NCBI GenBank assembly: GCA_040755915.1
Contig: JBFLWM010000019.1
Coordinates: 9,309 to 73,308, forward strand
Length of the DNA stretch: 64,000 nt
Source: Sulfurivermis sp040755915
Lineage (GTDB): Bacteria; Pseudomonadota; Gammaproteobacteria; Thiohalomonadales; Thiohalomonadaceae
Direction: 5' to 3'
Below the pieces are notes generated by a model. It did no database searches and was not told where the DNA came from. It worked only from the letters and a program-made list of their open reading frames with translations. Position numbers and translations under genes: made by a program. Shown here in pieces: positions 8,119-16,303 of this stretch (position 1 is the first letter of the stretch; every line of letters begins with the position of its first letter).

Positions 8119-9048
8119 TCAGCCCTGTTTGGTCTGCTGCGCCAGCGAATTCTTCGCCAGCTCGGCGATGCCGCCGATGGCGCCGATCACCCCGGAGGCC
8201 TCCAGCGGCATGAACACCACCTTCTGGTTGTTGGCGCTGGCAATCTTCTGCAATGCATCCACGTACTTGGTGGCGACGAAGTAATTGATGGCATTGATGT
8301 CGCCCTGGGCGATGGCCTGCGACACCATGTGCGTCGCCTTGGCCTCGGCCTCGGCCAGGCGCTCGCGCGCCTCCGCCTCGCGCCAGGCCGCCTCGCGCTT
8401 GCCCTCCGCCTCCAGGATTGCCGCCTGTTTCTCGCCCTCGGCGCGCAGGATCGAGGCGGCGCGTTCGCCCTCGGCCTCCAGGATCGAGGCGCGCTTCTCG
8501 CGCTCCGCCTTCATCTGCCGCGCCATGGCGTCCACCAGGTCGCGCGGCGGCGAAATGTCCTTGATCTCGATGCGCGTCACCTTCACGCCCCAGGGCGTGG
8601 TGGCGTCATCCACCACGGTGAGCAGCTGGGCATTGATCTTGTCGCGTTGCGACAGCAGCTCGTCCAGGTCCATGGAGCCCATCACGGTGCGGATGTTGGT
8701 CATGGTGAGGTTGAGGATGGCGAGCTGCAACTGGTTCACCTCGTAGGCAGCCTTGGCGGCGTCCAGCACCTGGAAGAACACCACGCCATCGACACGTACC
8801 ATGGCGTTGTCCTTGGTGATGACCTCCTGCGACGGCACGTCGAGCACCGTCTCCATCATGTTCATCTTCGCGCCGAGGCGATCGACCACCGGCACGATGA
8901 AGTGCAGGCCCGGCTCCAGGGTGCGGGTGTAGCGGCCGAAGCGCTCCACCGTGTATTCCATGCCCTGCGGCACCGACTTGACGCCGAGGAACACCAGCAC
9001 CACGGCCAGCGCGAGGAGGAACAGCACGAATGTGGCGAAACCTTCCAT
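8119..9048 (-). CDS. qmcA: SPFH/Band 7 (stomatin-like) protein
   Basis: This 309-residue membrane-anchored protein has an N-terminal transmembrane helix (about residues 5-25). The SPFH domain runs about 25-190 (VPQGMEYTVERFGRYTRTLEPGLHF), followed by a long Ala/Glu-rich coiled coil (about 180-250) and a C-terminal segment. It matches the QmcA/stomatin type in length and order. Such proteins form large membrane-bound oligomers that organise lipids and proteases. The downstream nfeD and SMR genes are in the same operon. GGAG lies upstream of the start. Confidence 0.9.
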   Translation of the reverse strand: MEGFATFVLFLLALAVVLVFLGVKSVPQGMEYTVERFGRYTRTLEPGLHFIVPVVDRLGAKMNMMETVLDVPSQEVITKDNAMVRVDGVVFFQVLDAAKAAYEVNQLQLAILNLTMTNIRTVMGSMDLDELLSQRDKINAQLLTVVDDATTPWGVKVTRIEIKDISPPRDLVDAMARQMKAEREKRASILEAEGERAASILRAEGEKQAAILEAEGKREAAWREAEARERLAEAEAKATHMVSQAIAQGDINAINYFVATKYVDALQKIASANNQKVVFMPLEASGVIGAIGGIAELAKNSLAQQTKQG

Positions 9049-9163
9049 GGGAACTCCTTATGTTGTCGTAGCGGATGGGCCGGGCTAGCGTAGCACCGTG
9101 GCGACGGGAGGAATAGCGGGCCGCTTCTGCTACCATATCCGCCCCCGACAGCGAGCACAGCAC

Positions 9164-10123
9164 ATGGCCTTTTTCGACGTATTCAACGGCGATGCCGACG
9201 GCATCCTGGCACTGCACCAGCTGCGCCTGGCCGAACCGCGCGAGTCCACCCTGGTGACCGGCGTCAAGCGTGACATCGCGCTGCTGAAGCGCGTCCAGGC
9301 CGGGGCCGGCGACCACGTCACCGTGCTGGACATCGCGCTGGAGAAGAATGTCGATGATCTCAGGCGCCTGCTCGCCGCCGGCGCCAGCGTGCGCTACTTC
9401 GATCACCATTTCCCCGGCGACATCCCTGAGCACGCCAACCTGCACACCACCATCAACACCTCCGCCGACGTCTGCACCAGCATCCTGGTCGACGGCTACC
9501 TGAAGGGCCGCTACCGTACCTGGGCCATCGCCGCCGCCTTCGGCGACAACATCCTCGACACGGCGCAGCGCATGGCGACTGCCCTCGGCCTGTCCGCACC
9601 GCAGATCGAGGTGCTGCGCGACATCGGCACCTGCATCAACTACAACGGCTACGGCAACGCGCTGGCCGATCTGTTCATCGCCCCCGATGCGCTGTTCCGC
9701 ACACTGCACCCCCACGCCGACCCGTTTGCCTTCGCCGCCGAGGAGCCGCTGTTCCGCCAGCTGTCCGAGGGTTACCGCCACGACATGGCGCAGGCCGCAG
9801 CCATTGCACCCAGCGCAGCAAACGAACATACCGCGCTGTATGTCTTCCCGGACACCGACTGGAGCCGGCGCGTCAGCGGCGTCTACGGCAATGCCCTGGC
9901 CGAGCAGCATCCGGCGCGCGCCCATGCCCTGCTGACCCTGCTGCCCGACGGCGGCTACCGCGTCAGCGTGCGCGCGCCGCTCACCGTGAAGAGCGGCGCC
10001 GATGAGCTGTGCCTCCGCTTTCCCGGCGGCGGCGGCCGCAAGTCGGCGGCGGGCATCAACCACCTGCCGGCAGCCGAACTCGACACCTTCATCGCCGCCT
10101 TCCAGGCCCAATACCAGCGCTGA
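9164..10123 (+). CDS. DHH-family phosphoesterase
   Basis: This 319-residue cytoplasmic protein has the DHH motifs: an N-terminal FNGDADGILALHQ (metal-binding D) and VRYFDHHFPGD (the DHH triad near residue 80). A DHHA1-like C-terminus carries the Gly-rich LRFPGGGGRKSAAGINHL. Family members hydrolyse phosphodiester or phosphoanhydride bonds (RecJ, NrnA, inorganic pyrophosphatase); this subgroup's substrate is unknown. The ATG at 9164 was preferred because residues before it are not domain-like. It is followed after 17 bases by a TtcA-like gene in the same direction. Confidence 0.88.
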   Translation: MAFFDVFNGDADGILALHQLRLAEPRESTLVTGVKRDIALLKRVQAGAGDHVTVLDIALEKNVDDLRRLLAAGASVRYFDHHFPGDIPEHANLHTTINTSADVCTSILVDGYLKGRYRTWAIAAAFGDNILDTAQRMATALGLSAPQIEVLRDIGTCINYNGYGNALADLFIAPDALFRTLHPHADPFAFAAEEPLFRQLSEGYRHDMAQAAAIAPSAANEHTALYVFPDTDWSRRVSGVYGNALAEQHPARAHALLTLLPDGGYRVSVRAPLTVKSGADELCLRFPGGGGRKSAAGINHLPAAELDTFIAAFQAQYQR

Positions 10124-10140
10124 GATTTTTATCCGCCGCC

Positions 10141-10920
10141 ATGAGCAACATCGTCCGCCCGCCGAAATCCCTGCTGCGCCTGGTCGGCCAGGCCATCGCC
10201 CACTACGGCATGATCAAGGAGGGCGACCGCGTCCTGCTCGGCCTGTCCGGCGGCAAGGACTCGCTGTCGCTGCTGCATGTGCTGCGCCACCTGCAGCGCG
10301 CCGCCCCGGTGCACTTCGAGGTCGGCGCCATCACCGTCGACCCGCAGATCCCGGCCTTCGATCCGTCACCGCTCAAGGCCTATCTCGCCAGCCTCGGCGT
10401 GCCCTATTTTTTTCAGGAACAGCCGATCATGGACGACGCGACCAAACACGCGACGGAGCCCGGCTTCTCCTTCTGCGCCTTCTGCGCGCGCATGAAGCGC
10501 GGCATCATCTACAGCACGGCGCGGCGCGAGGGCTACAACGTCATCGCCCTGGGCCAGCATCTCGATGACCTGGCGCAGAGCTTCCTGATGTCGGCCATGC
10601 ACCGCGGCCAGCTGCGCACCATGAAGGCCCACTACACCATCGATGCCGGCGACCTGCGCGTGATCCGTCCGCTGGTCTACGTGCGCGAACGGCAGACCGC
10701 CGCCTTCGCCGAGGCGGCGGAACTGCCCATCATCCCGGAGAATTGCCCGGCCTGTTTTGACATGCCCACCGAACGGGAGCACATGAAGCAATTGCTGCTC
10801 GACGAAGAGGCGCGCTTCAAGCACCTGTTCCGCAATCTGCTGCACACCATGCGCCCGCTGATGGGCGAGCGCGTCGACGGCCGCGACGACATCGACGACG
10901 GCGACAGCGACGGCATGTAG
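10141..10920 (+). CDS. TtcA-like tRNA-thiolating PP-loop ATPase
   Basis: This 259-residue protein carries the PP-loop ATP-binding motif LGLSGGKDSLSLL near residue 35, a CxxC pair in FSFCAFCARMKRG, and a third cysteine site in ENCPACFDMP. That matches TtcA, which makes 2-thiocytidine at position 32 of some tRNAs using an iron-sulfur cluster held by three cysteines. The C-terminal cysteine context differs from E. coli TtcA as I recall it, so this may be a TtcA-like branch. It is probably co-transcribed with the DHH gene. Confidence 0.82.
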   Translation: MSNIVRPPKSLLRLVGQAIAHYGMIKEGDRVLLGLSGGKDSLSLLHVLRHLQRAAPVHFEVGAITVDPQIPAFDPSPLKAYLASLGVPYFFQEQPIMDDATKHATEPGFSFCAFCARMKRGIIYSTARREGYNVIALGQHLDDLAQSFLMSAMHRGQLRTMKAHYTIDAGDLRVIRPLVYVRERQTAAFAEAAELPIIPENCPACFDMPTEREHMKQLLLDEEARFKHLFRNLLHTMRPLMGERVDGRDDIDDGDSDGM

Positions 10921-10926
10921 CGCCGG

Positions 10927-11862
10927 CTAATAGGGTCGCTTGCCGTCGGGCCGCGTCTGGAAGATGCGCTGGCCCCACATGTACTGCTCCGGCGCCAGCA
11001 TCACCAGCTCCTCGAAGGCGGCGTTGAGCCGCTCGGCATCGGCGGCAGGGTCGCCGCTCGGCACATTCTCCAGCGGCGGCAGGATCTGCACCACATAGCG
11101 TTTGTCGCTGGCGCGATACCAGGTGGTACAGGGAATCAGCCGCGCCTGGCACAGGCGCGCCAGCCGGAACGGCGCCGTGAGCGTGGACTTGGGCACGCCG
11201 AAGAAGGGGGCAAACACCGCCTCACCGCCGTGACCGTCCTCATCCACCGGATAGAAGAACACCCGCCCCGCCTTCACCTCGCGGATCACCGGACGCATGC
11301 CCTCCTCACGGGTATACAGCAGGCAGCCGAAACGCGTGCGGCGATGGGACATCAGCCACTCGATGAGGGGGTTGCGCATGCGGTTGGCGTAGGTGACCAG
11401 CGGCCAGCGCCCGGACAGGGCGATGCCGCCGAAGTCCATGCCGTGGGAGTGCACCGTCACCAGGATCGCGCGCCCGCCGTTATTGAGCACGCCGGCGAGA
11501 TGCTGCTCGCCCTCGATGACGATGCGCGAGAAGAAGCGCTGCCGGCTGGCCCACCAGAACAGGCCGAAATCCGCCAGTGCGGCGCCCTGGGAACGGAAGC
11601 TGTCACGCAGCACGGCCTCGCGCCGGGCCTCATCCCAGTGGTTGAAGCACCAGGCCAGATTGAGTCGTGCAATACCGCTGCGCTTGGCATTGCGGCGGTA
11701 GGCCTGCATGCCCAGCCAGGTGCCGAGGCCGCGCCGCAATACGGTCGGCAGCAGACCGAACAGCGCATGCAGGCCGAGGCCCAGCCAGATCCCCCAGTAG
11801 CGCGGCGCCAGGAAACGGCGCGGGAAGTCGGGTGGGTAGGGGCGGTTTCCGTCTGGGGTCAT
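10927..11862 (-). CDS. Lipid A biosynthesis acyltransferase, LpxL/HtrB-like
   Basis: This 311-residue inner-membrane enzyme has an N-terminal hydrophobic helix (about residues 22-45) and the acyltransferase H(x4)D motif in VHSHGMDFGG near residue 137. It has the family's usual size and the closing segment PEQYMWGQRIFQTRP, where late acyltransferases have a QYxWxxxRF-type motif. LpxL-type enzymes add secondary acyl chains to Kdo2-lipid IVA. Its start directly abuts the stop of the upstream fructosamine-kinase gene, implying co-transcription. Confidence 0.85.
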   Translation of the reverse strand: MTPDGNRPYPPDFPRRFLAPRYWGIWLGLGLHALFGLLPTVLRRGLGTWLGMQAYRRNAKRSGIARLNLAWCFNHWDEARREAVLRDSFRSQGAALADFGLFWWASRQRFFSRIVIEGEQHLAGVLNNGGRAILVTVHSHGMDFGGIALSGRWPLVTYANRMRNPLIEWLMSHRRTRFGCLLYTREEGMRPVIREVKAGRVFFYPVDEDGHGGEAVFAPFFGVPKSTLTAPFRLARLCQARLIPCTTWYRASDKRYVVQILPPLENVPSGDPAADAERLNAAFEELVMLAPEQYMWGQRIFQTRPDGKRPY

Positions 11863-12744
11863 TCAGCGTAACTCACTGAGCAGTTGATCGATCATGCGCT
11901 CCGCCTGCTGGCCGTAGCCGCCGCCGAACATGTGGTGGTGATTGAGGATGTGGTACAGGTTGTACAGCGTCTTGCGCACCTTGTAACCGGGGTCCAGCGG
12001 CCAGGCCTCGTTGTAGGCGGCATAGAAGCGTGGCCCGAAACCGCCGAACAGTTCGGTCATGGCGAGGTCGGCCTCGCGGTCGCCATAGTACACCGCCGGA
12101 TCGAAGAGCACCGGCTCGCCCGCCGCCGTCACGGCGTAATTGCCCGACCACAGATCGCCGTGCAGCAGCGAGGCGGCCGGCGTGTAGCCGGTGAACAGAT
12201 CGGGCATGCGATCGAGCAGCTCCTCGCCGCGCCGGTGCAAGCGGCGGTTGCCGGCCTGCACCGCCAGATCGAGCTGATGACCGAGACGGCGCTCGCACAT
12301 GAACTCCATCCAGTCCATGCTCTGCTCGTTGGGCTGCGGCGTGGAGCCGATGGTGTTGTCGCGCCACCAGCCGTACTCCTCGCGCATCACGCCATGCATC
12401 GCCGCCAGCTGCCGGCCGAGCAGTTCCTGCGCGCCGGAACCGGACAGGTCCAGCCACTCCAGCACCAGAAAGGCCTGTCCTGCCGCCACGCCGTGGCACA
12501 GCGGATGCGGCACGCGCACCGTGCGCGATGCGGCCAGCTCGTTCAGGCCGGCGGCCTCCGCCGCGAACATGTCGAGCCGCTCGGCCGCATTGAGCTTGAC
12601 GAACCAACGCCGCGCGCCGTCCTCCAGCACATGGGTGGAATTGATGCAGCCGCCGCCCACGCCGTGCCGGCCATGCAGCACAAAGGGTGTGCCGCTGGCG
12701 CGGGTAATTGCCTCAGCGAGGCTGTTCCAGACCAATGACCCCAT
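11863..12744 (-). CDS. Fructosamine kinase-family protein
   Basis: This 293-residue cytoplasmic protein has the aminoglycoside-phosphotransferase-like kinase fold. The N-lobe GVGGGCINSTHVLEDG and Lys in RWFVKLNA are followed by the catalytic loop LLHGDLWSGNYA near residue 193 and the metal-binding D of LFDPAVYYGDREADLAMTELFGGF. This matches the fructosamine/ketosamine-3-kinase family (YniA-type), which removes early glycation products from proteins. The start at 12744 gives the standard family N-terminus. It is transcribed together with the lpxL-like gene. Confidence 0.9.
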   Translation of the reverse strand: MGSLVWNSLAEAITRASGTPFVLHGRHGVGGGCINSTHVLEDGARRWFVKLNAAERLDMFAAEAAGLNELAASRTVRVPHPLCHGVAAGQAFLVLEWLDLSGSGAQELLGRQLAAMHGVMREEYGWWRDNTIGSTPQPNEQSMDWMEFMCERRLGHQLDLAVQAGNRRLHRRGEELLDRMPDLFTGYTPAASLLHGDLWSGNYAVTAAGEPVLFDPAVYYGDREADLAMTELFGGFGPRFYAAYNEAWPLDPGYKVRKTLYNLYHILNHHHMFGGGYGQQAERMIDQLLSELR

Positions 12745-12965
12745 GATGCAGGAATTAACTATCTAGGTAGACCGGTAATAAAGGAAGAGCACTATACATA
12801 CTCTTACATTTTACTACAGTCAGGCCTATTAGAATGTGCGCTCATAAACCCGAATGATGTATCCTTTCCCCATTTTACTGTGCAACTACAGCACACTCAG
12901 TTGACACCCAGCCTTGGTCCCTAGCCTTCTGCCAGCGCGCGTATTCCACATTAGGTGAATCTACC
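12745..12965. other. AT-rich divergent spacer
   Basis: This 221-base gap between divergent genes is clearly more AT-rich than its flanks. The composition shift continues into the glycosyltransferase to the right. It should carry two promoters, but no confident -35/-10 pair was identified. Confidence 0.4.
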
Positions 12966-13754
12966 GTGAAGCCGTTCTTCATACTATTGTCCAGCCGAGT
13001 TATCCGGCTTATTGCGAACATAGCTAAACTGCTCAGTTACGGCTTTCATTTTTTGTTTCCAAAAAAACGATTTATCTTGCCACCTGAAGCTGCGCCTCTT
13101 ATTTCCAATAAGAAGCCATCTACCATCCCTCGTATCATCTGGCAAACGAATTACACCAATCGGGTTACATTACCCGTTTATCTGAATTATTTATTCAATC
13201 GCCTAATGGCTCCTAGTTTTGCGTATCGGTTTATGGTTACGGAAGCACGTGCGGAGTTTATTAAGGCCAATTATTCTGATGAAATCTTTGCCAGCTACTC
13301 TAGAATCCAGATCGGCGCCGCGCAGGCGGACTTCTGGCGATTACTTGTGCTGCAGAAACACGGAGGCGTCTATCTCGACATAGATGCTCATGTCGTCTGG
13401 CCACTAGGATTTATTGTGCGACCGGAATTGGATGAGCTCTATATTAAGACGAAGCGTGGAGAGATCAGCAACTACTTCATCGCCAGCAAACCAGATAACC
13501 CCCATCTTGATCAGATGATCGATCTGATACTAAGAAACATTCGAGAGTGTCGCCTCACGAATGTTTATGATTTAACAGGTCCTGGTGTATTCAACGAAGT
13601 ATTGGACATCAATACTGTCAATACCGCCTATTATCGATATACCTGTAATCAAGGGTCCTTTACCAACGAATATTTCCAGTATGTAGATAAGCCACAGGGA
13701 AAGTGGACCAGGGAACAAGAAAAGGTCGATATCATCAAGAAAGAACCGATGTAA
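12966..13754 (+). CDS. Glycosyltransferase with DXD motif (GT32-like)
   Basis: This 262-residue protein has an N-terminal hydrophobic stretch, the opening IPRIIWQTNY, and the nucleotide-sugar-binding DXD motif in GGVYLDIDAHVVWPL near residue 140. That is the pattern of the GT32 sugar-transferase family (OCH1-like), which add sugars to surface polysaccharides or lipids. Base composition is far lower in GC than its neighbours and codon use is different, so recent horizontal transfer is likely. It sits alone between the fructosamine-kinase pair and a PPOX-fold gene. Confidence 0.82.
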   Translation: MKPFFILLSSRVIRLIANIAKLLSYGFHFLFPKKRFILPPEAAPLISNKKPSTIPRIIWQTNYTNRVTLPVYLNYLFNRLMAPSFAYRFMVTEARAEFIKANYSDEIFASYSRIQIGAAQADFWRLLVLQKHGGVYLDIDAHVVWPLGFIVRPELDELYIKTKRGEISNYFIASKPDNPHLDQMIDLILRNIRECRLTNVYDLTGPGVFNEVLDINTVNTAYYRYTCNQGSFTNEYFQYVDKPQGKWTREQEKVDIIKKEPM

Positions 13755-13818
13755 TCTTTTGCGCTGCAATGTGCACCAAAGACATCCACGAACGGCTAGA
13801 TGAATATCGCGTAAAACC

Positions 13819-14367
13819 ATGGCCAAGGTACTGCCCGGGATCGACGCCGAACTGGCCGCCTGGATGGCGGCCCAGCCGCTGTTCTTCAATGCCACCGCAC
13901 CGCTGGCCGCCGACGGCCACATCAACCTGTCGCCGCGCGGCCTGGATACCTTCCGCGTGCTCGGCCCGCACGAGGTGGCCTGGCTCGACCTCACCGGCAG
14001 CGGCAACGAGAGCGCGCCGCACCTGGTGGAAAACAGCCGCCTGACGGTGATGTTCTGCGCCTTCAGCGGCCCGCCGCGCATCCTGCGCCTGTACGGCCGC
14101 GGGACGGTGGTGCTGCCGGGCGATGCCGCCTGGGCGGCGCTGCGGCCGCGCTTTCCCGAGTTTCCCGGCGTACGCCAGATCGTGCGCATGGACGTGGAGC
14201 GGGTGCAGACCTCCTGTGGCGCCGGCGTGCCGCTGCTGGACTACCGCGGCCAGCGCGAGGAGTTGCTGGCCTGGGCGCGCAACAAGGGGGAGGAGGGCAT
14301 GGCCGCATACCGGCGGCAGAAGAATGCGGTCAGCATCGACGGTCTGCCGGCACCGGGCATCGACTGA
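13819..14367 (+). CDS. Pyridoxamine 5'-phosphate oxidase-fold protein
   Basis: This 182-residue cytoplasmic protein has the split-barrel flavin-binding layout: FFNATAPLAADGHINLSPRG, VAWLDLTGSGNES, RLTVMFCAFSGPPRILRLYG. It matches the PPOX-family group annotated as pyridoxamine oxidase-related. Such proteins bind FMN, F420 or haem, and the cofactor here is unknown. Its stop overlaps a possible ATG of the next gene by one base (TGATG). Confidence 0.82.
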   Translation: MAKVLPGIDAELAAWMAAQPLFFNATAPLAADGHINLSPRGLDTFRVLGPHEVAWLDLTGSGNESAPHLVENSRLTVMFCAFSGPPRILRLYGRGTVVLPGDAAWAALRPRFPEFPGVRQIVRMDVERVQTSCGAGVPLLDYRGQREELLAWARNKGEEGMAAYRRQKNAVSIDGLPAPGID

Positions 14368-15887
14368 TGCCCGGCCGTGCAGCGGCCGCCCCTGTGTATA
14401 CTGCACGACAATTATCAACAAGCCCGGATACTGTCTTGACCACCGCCGCACACAGCTCCCTGGACGAATGGGTCCGCCGCATCAGCGAAGAGGAGATGCC
14501 CATTTTCGGCCACACCGTGCAGCAGGTGGTGAGCGTGGCCGAGGACGAGAACGCCCCCACCGCCGCCCTGGCCCGCGTCATCCTGCAGGACGCCTCCATG
14601 ACGGCGCGCGTGCTCAAGCTGGCCAACAGCGTCTATTACAACCCGCGTGAACAGCAGATCAGCACCATCAGCCGCGCCGTGGTGGTACTCGGCTTCACCA
14701 CCGTGCGCAGCATGTGCCTGTCCATCGCCCTGGTGGATTCCTTCGTCCAGGGCGCCCCGCGCGACCGCCTGACACGGGAACTGGCCCGCGCCATCCATGC
14801 CGCGGTGCAGGCCCGTACCGTGGCCCTGGAACGGGGCGACGCTTCACCGGAAGAGGTGTTCATCGCCGCCCTGCTCTACCACCTGGGCGACCTGGCCTTC
14901 TGGTGCTTCAGCGGCGAAGCCGGCGACCGGCTCGACACCCTGCTGCGCCAGCCCGGCATCACCCCGGAACAGGCCGAGATGGAGGTGCTGGGCTTCCCCC
15001 TGCGGCAACTCTCCGCCAGCCTGGTGAAGGAGTGGCGCATCAACGACCTGCTCAGCACCACCCTGCGCCATCCCGACAGCCCGGACGTGCGCAGCCGCAA
15101 CATCACCCTGTGCCACCAGCTGGCACGGGCGGCGGAAAAGGGCTGGGAGAGCCCCAGGGTACAGCAGCTCACCCAGGAACTGGCCAGGATGACCGGCCAG
15201 AGCGACAAGGCGGTCAGCAGCAGCCTGCACCAGAATGCCCGTGATGCGGCGCGCATCGCCGGCTACTACGGTGCGGCGGCGGCCGCTGCAGTGATCCCCC
15301 TGCCGCGCGGCGAAACGGTGGTGGGGGAGGACGAACTCAAGGTGCAGGAATACCCGGAGCCGGACGGCATGCTGCAGCTGCGCATCCTGCGCGAGCTGGC
15401 GCTGCTGCTGGACGACCCCAAGTCGGACTTCAATCTGGTGCTGGAACTGGTGCTGGAAGGCATCTACCGCGGCGCCGGCATGGACCGCACCCTGTTCGCC
15501 CTGCTCACCCCGGATCGGCGCGGCCTGCGCGCCAAGTTCGCCCTCGGCGGCGAGCGCGACGCCCTCATCGGCGCGTTCCACTTCACCCGCCACCCCCAGG
15601 AGGAAAACGCCTTCTTCCACCTGCTGGACGACCCGGCCCCCCTGTGGTTCGAACCGGCGAAACGCCCGGAACAACGCCGCTGGCAGACCGCCCAGCTGGC
15701 CGAGGCGGTGGGTCGGGCGCCCTTCTTTGCAGCCCCCATCCTGGTCAACGGCAAGGCCATCGGCCTGTTTTTCTGCGACCGCGCCCTCAGCGAACGTCCC
15801 CTGGACGAAGAGAGTTTCGAGAGCTTCAAGCACTTCGTGCAGCAGGCGGGCCTCGGCCTCGGCCACCTGTCACAACGGCGCCGATAA
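14367..15887 (+). CDS. HDOD-domain signalling protein
   Basis: This protein of up to 506 residues carries an HDOD domain at about residues 35-245 (MPIFGHTVQQVVSVAEDENA, LQDASMTARVLKLANSVYY, ALLYHLGDLAFW). HDOD is a non-enzymatic relative of HD phosphohydrolases used in signalling. A GAF-like region at about 340-500 ends IGLFFCDRAL. Two starts are possible. ATG at 14367 overlaps the preceding stop. TTG at 14436 would drop 23 poorly conserved residues and leave a TATACT-like promoter element near 14397 upstream. No partner gene is adjacent. Confidence 0.82.
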   Translation: MPGRAAAAPVYTARQLSTSPDTVLTTAAHSSLDEWVRRISEEEMPIFGHTVQQVVSVAEDENAPTAALARVILQDASMTARVLKLANSVYYNPREQQISTISRAVVVLGFTTVRSMCLSIALVDSFVQGAPRDRLTRELARAIHAAVQARTVALERGDASPEEVFIAALLYHLGDLAFWCFSGEAGDRLDTLLRQPGITPEQAEMEVLGFPLRQLSASLVKEWRINDLLSTTLRHPDSPDVRSRNITLCHQLARAAEKGWESPRVQQLTQELARMTGQSDKAVSSSLHQNARDAARIAGYYGAAAAAAVIPLPRGETVVGEDELKVQEYPEPDGMLQLRILRELALLLDDPKSDFNLVLELVLEGIYRGAGMDRTLFALLTPDRRGLRAKFALGGERDALIGAFHFTRHPQEENAFFHLLDDPAPLWFEPAKRPEQRRWQTAQLAEAVGRAPFFAAPILVNGKAIGLFFCDRALSERPLDEESFESFKHFVQQAGLGLGHLSQRRR

Positions 15888-16303
15888 CACAGGTTCGAAC
15901 CGTCCGGCAAGGCCTTTTCCGCCCGATGCAGAATTCTTATACACAGTCAACATCCCGACGCCCCCGTTTTCCCCATGTTTGCTGAAACAAGCCCATAAGC
16001 ACTTGCTAATATCTTTTAACATACTGAATTCAAAAGAATTTATTCGTAGGTCAATTTCTCGCCAGTTTAACAGGAATGTAGCAATGACGCGGCCTCGGGC
16101 CGTTTTACCCCAATTCATCCACAAAGTTATCCACAGGTTTTGTGGATAATCCAGGTTCCGCAGGCGCCACAATGAGTTAGCCGATTTTTCGCAGATTTCC
16201 TCTCAAGCAGCGCAGCTAACTTCATCACGCCGCCGGCCGCGGGCACCGCCGCCACGCCCCGCCCCGTGCAGCCAATATCAGGCTCCTCCGGTACACTCCG
16301 CCC
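15888..16303. other. 416-base AT-rich intergenic region with DnaA boxes
   Basis: This long gap between the HDOD gene and priA contains an AT-rich stretch at about 16000-16075 and a cluster of DnaA boxes (see the separate entry). A 100-codon frame crosses the minus strand here but has no ribosome site, no recognisable domain and poor codon use, so it was not called. Confidence 0.6.
15937..16149. other. DnaA-box cluster, candidate origin-like site
   Basis: Perfect matches to the DnaA box TTATNCACA lie at 15937-15945 (TTATACACA, plus), 16127-16135 (TTATCCACA, plus) and 16141-16149 (TTATCCACA, minus). The last two form an inverted pair 5 bases apart. A one-mismatch box TCATCCACA lies at 16115-16123. 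An AT-rich stretch at about 16000-16075 lies between the outer boxes. This is how a DnaA-loading region with an unwinding element looks. It could also be a DnaA titration or regulatory site for priA. Confidence 0.5.

Noticed and set aside
15870..16172. 100-codon minus-strand frame in the DnaA-box spacer
   Set aside because: It crosses the AT-rich spacer, has no recognisable domain or ribosome site, and its codon use does not match the genome.
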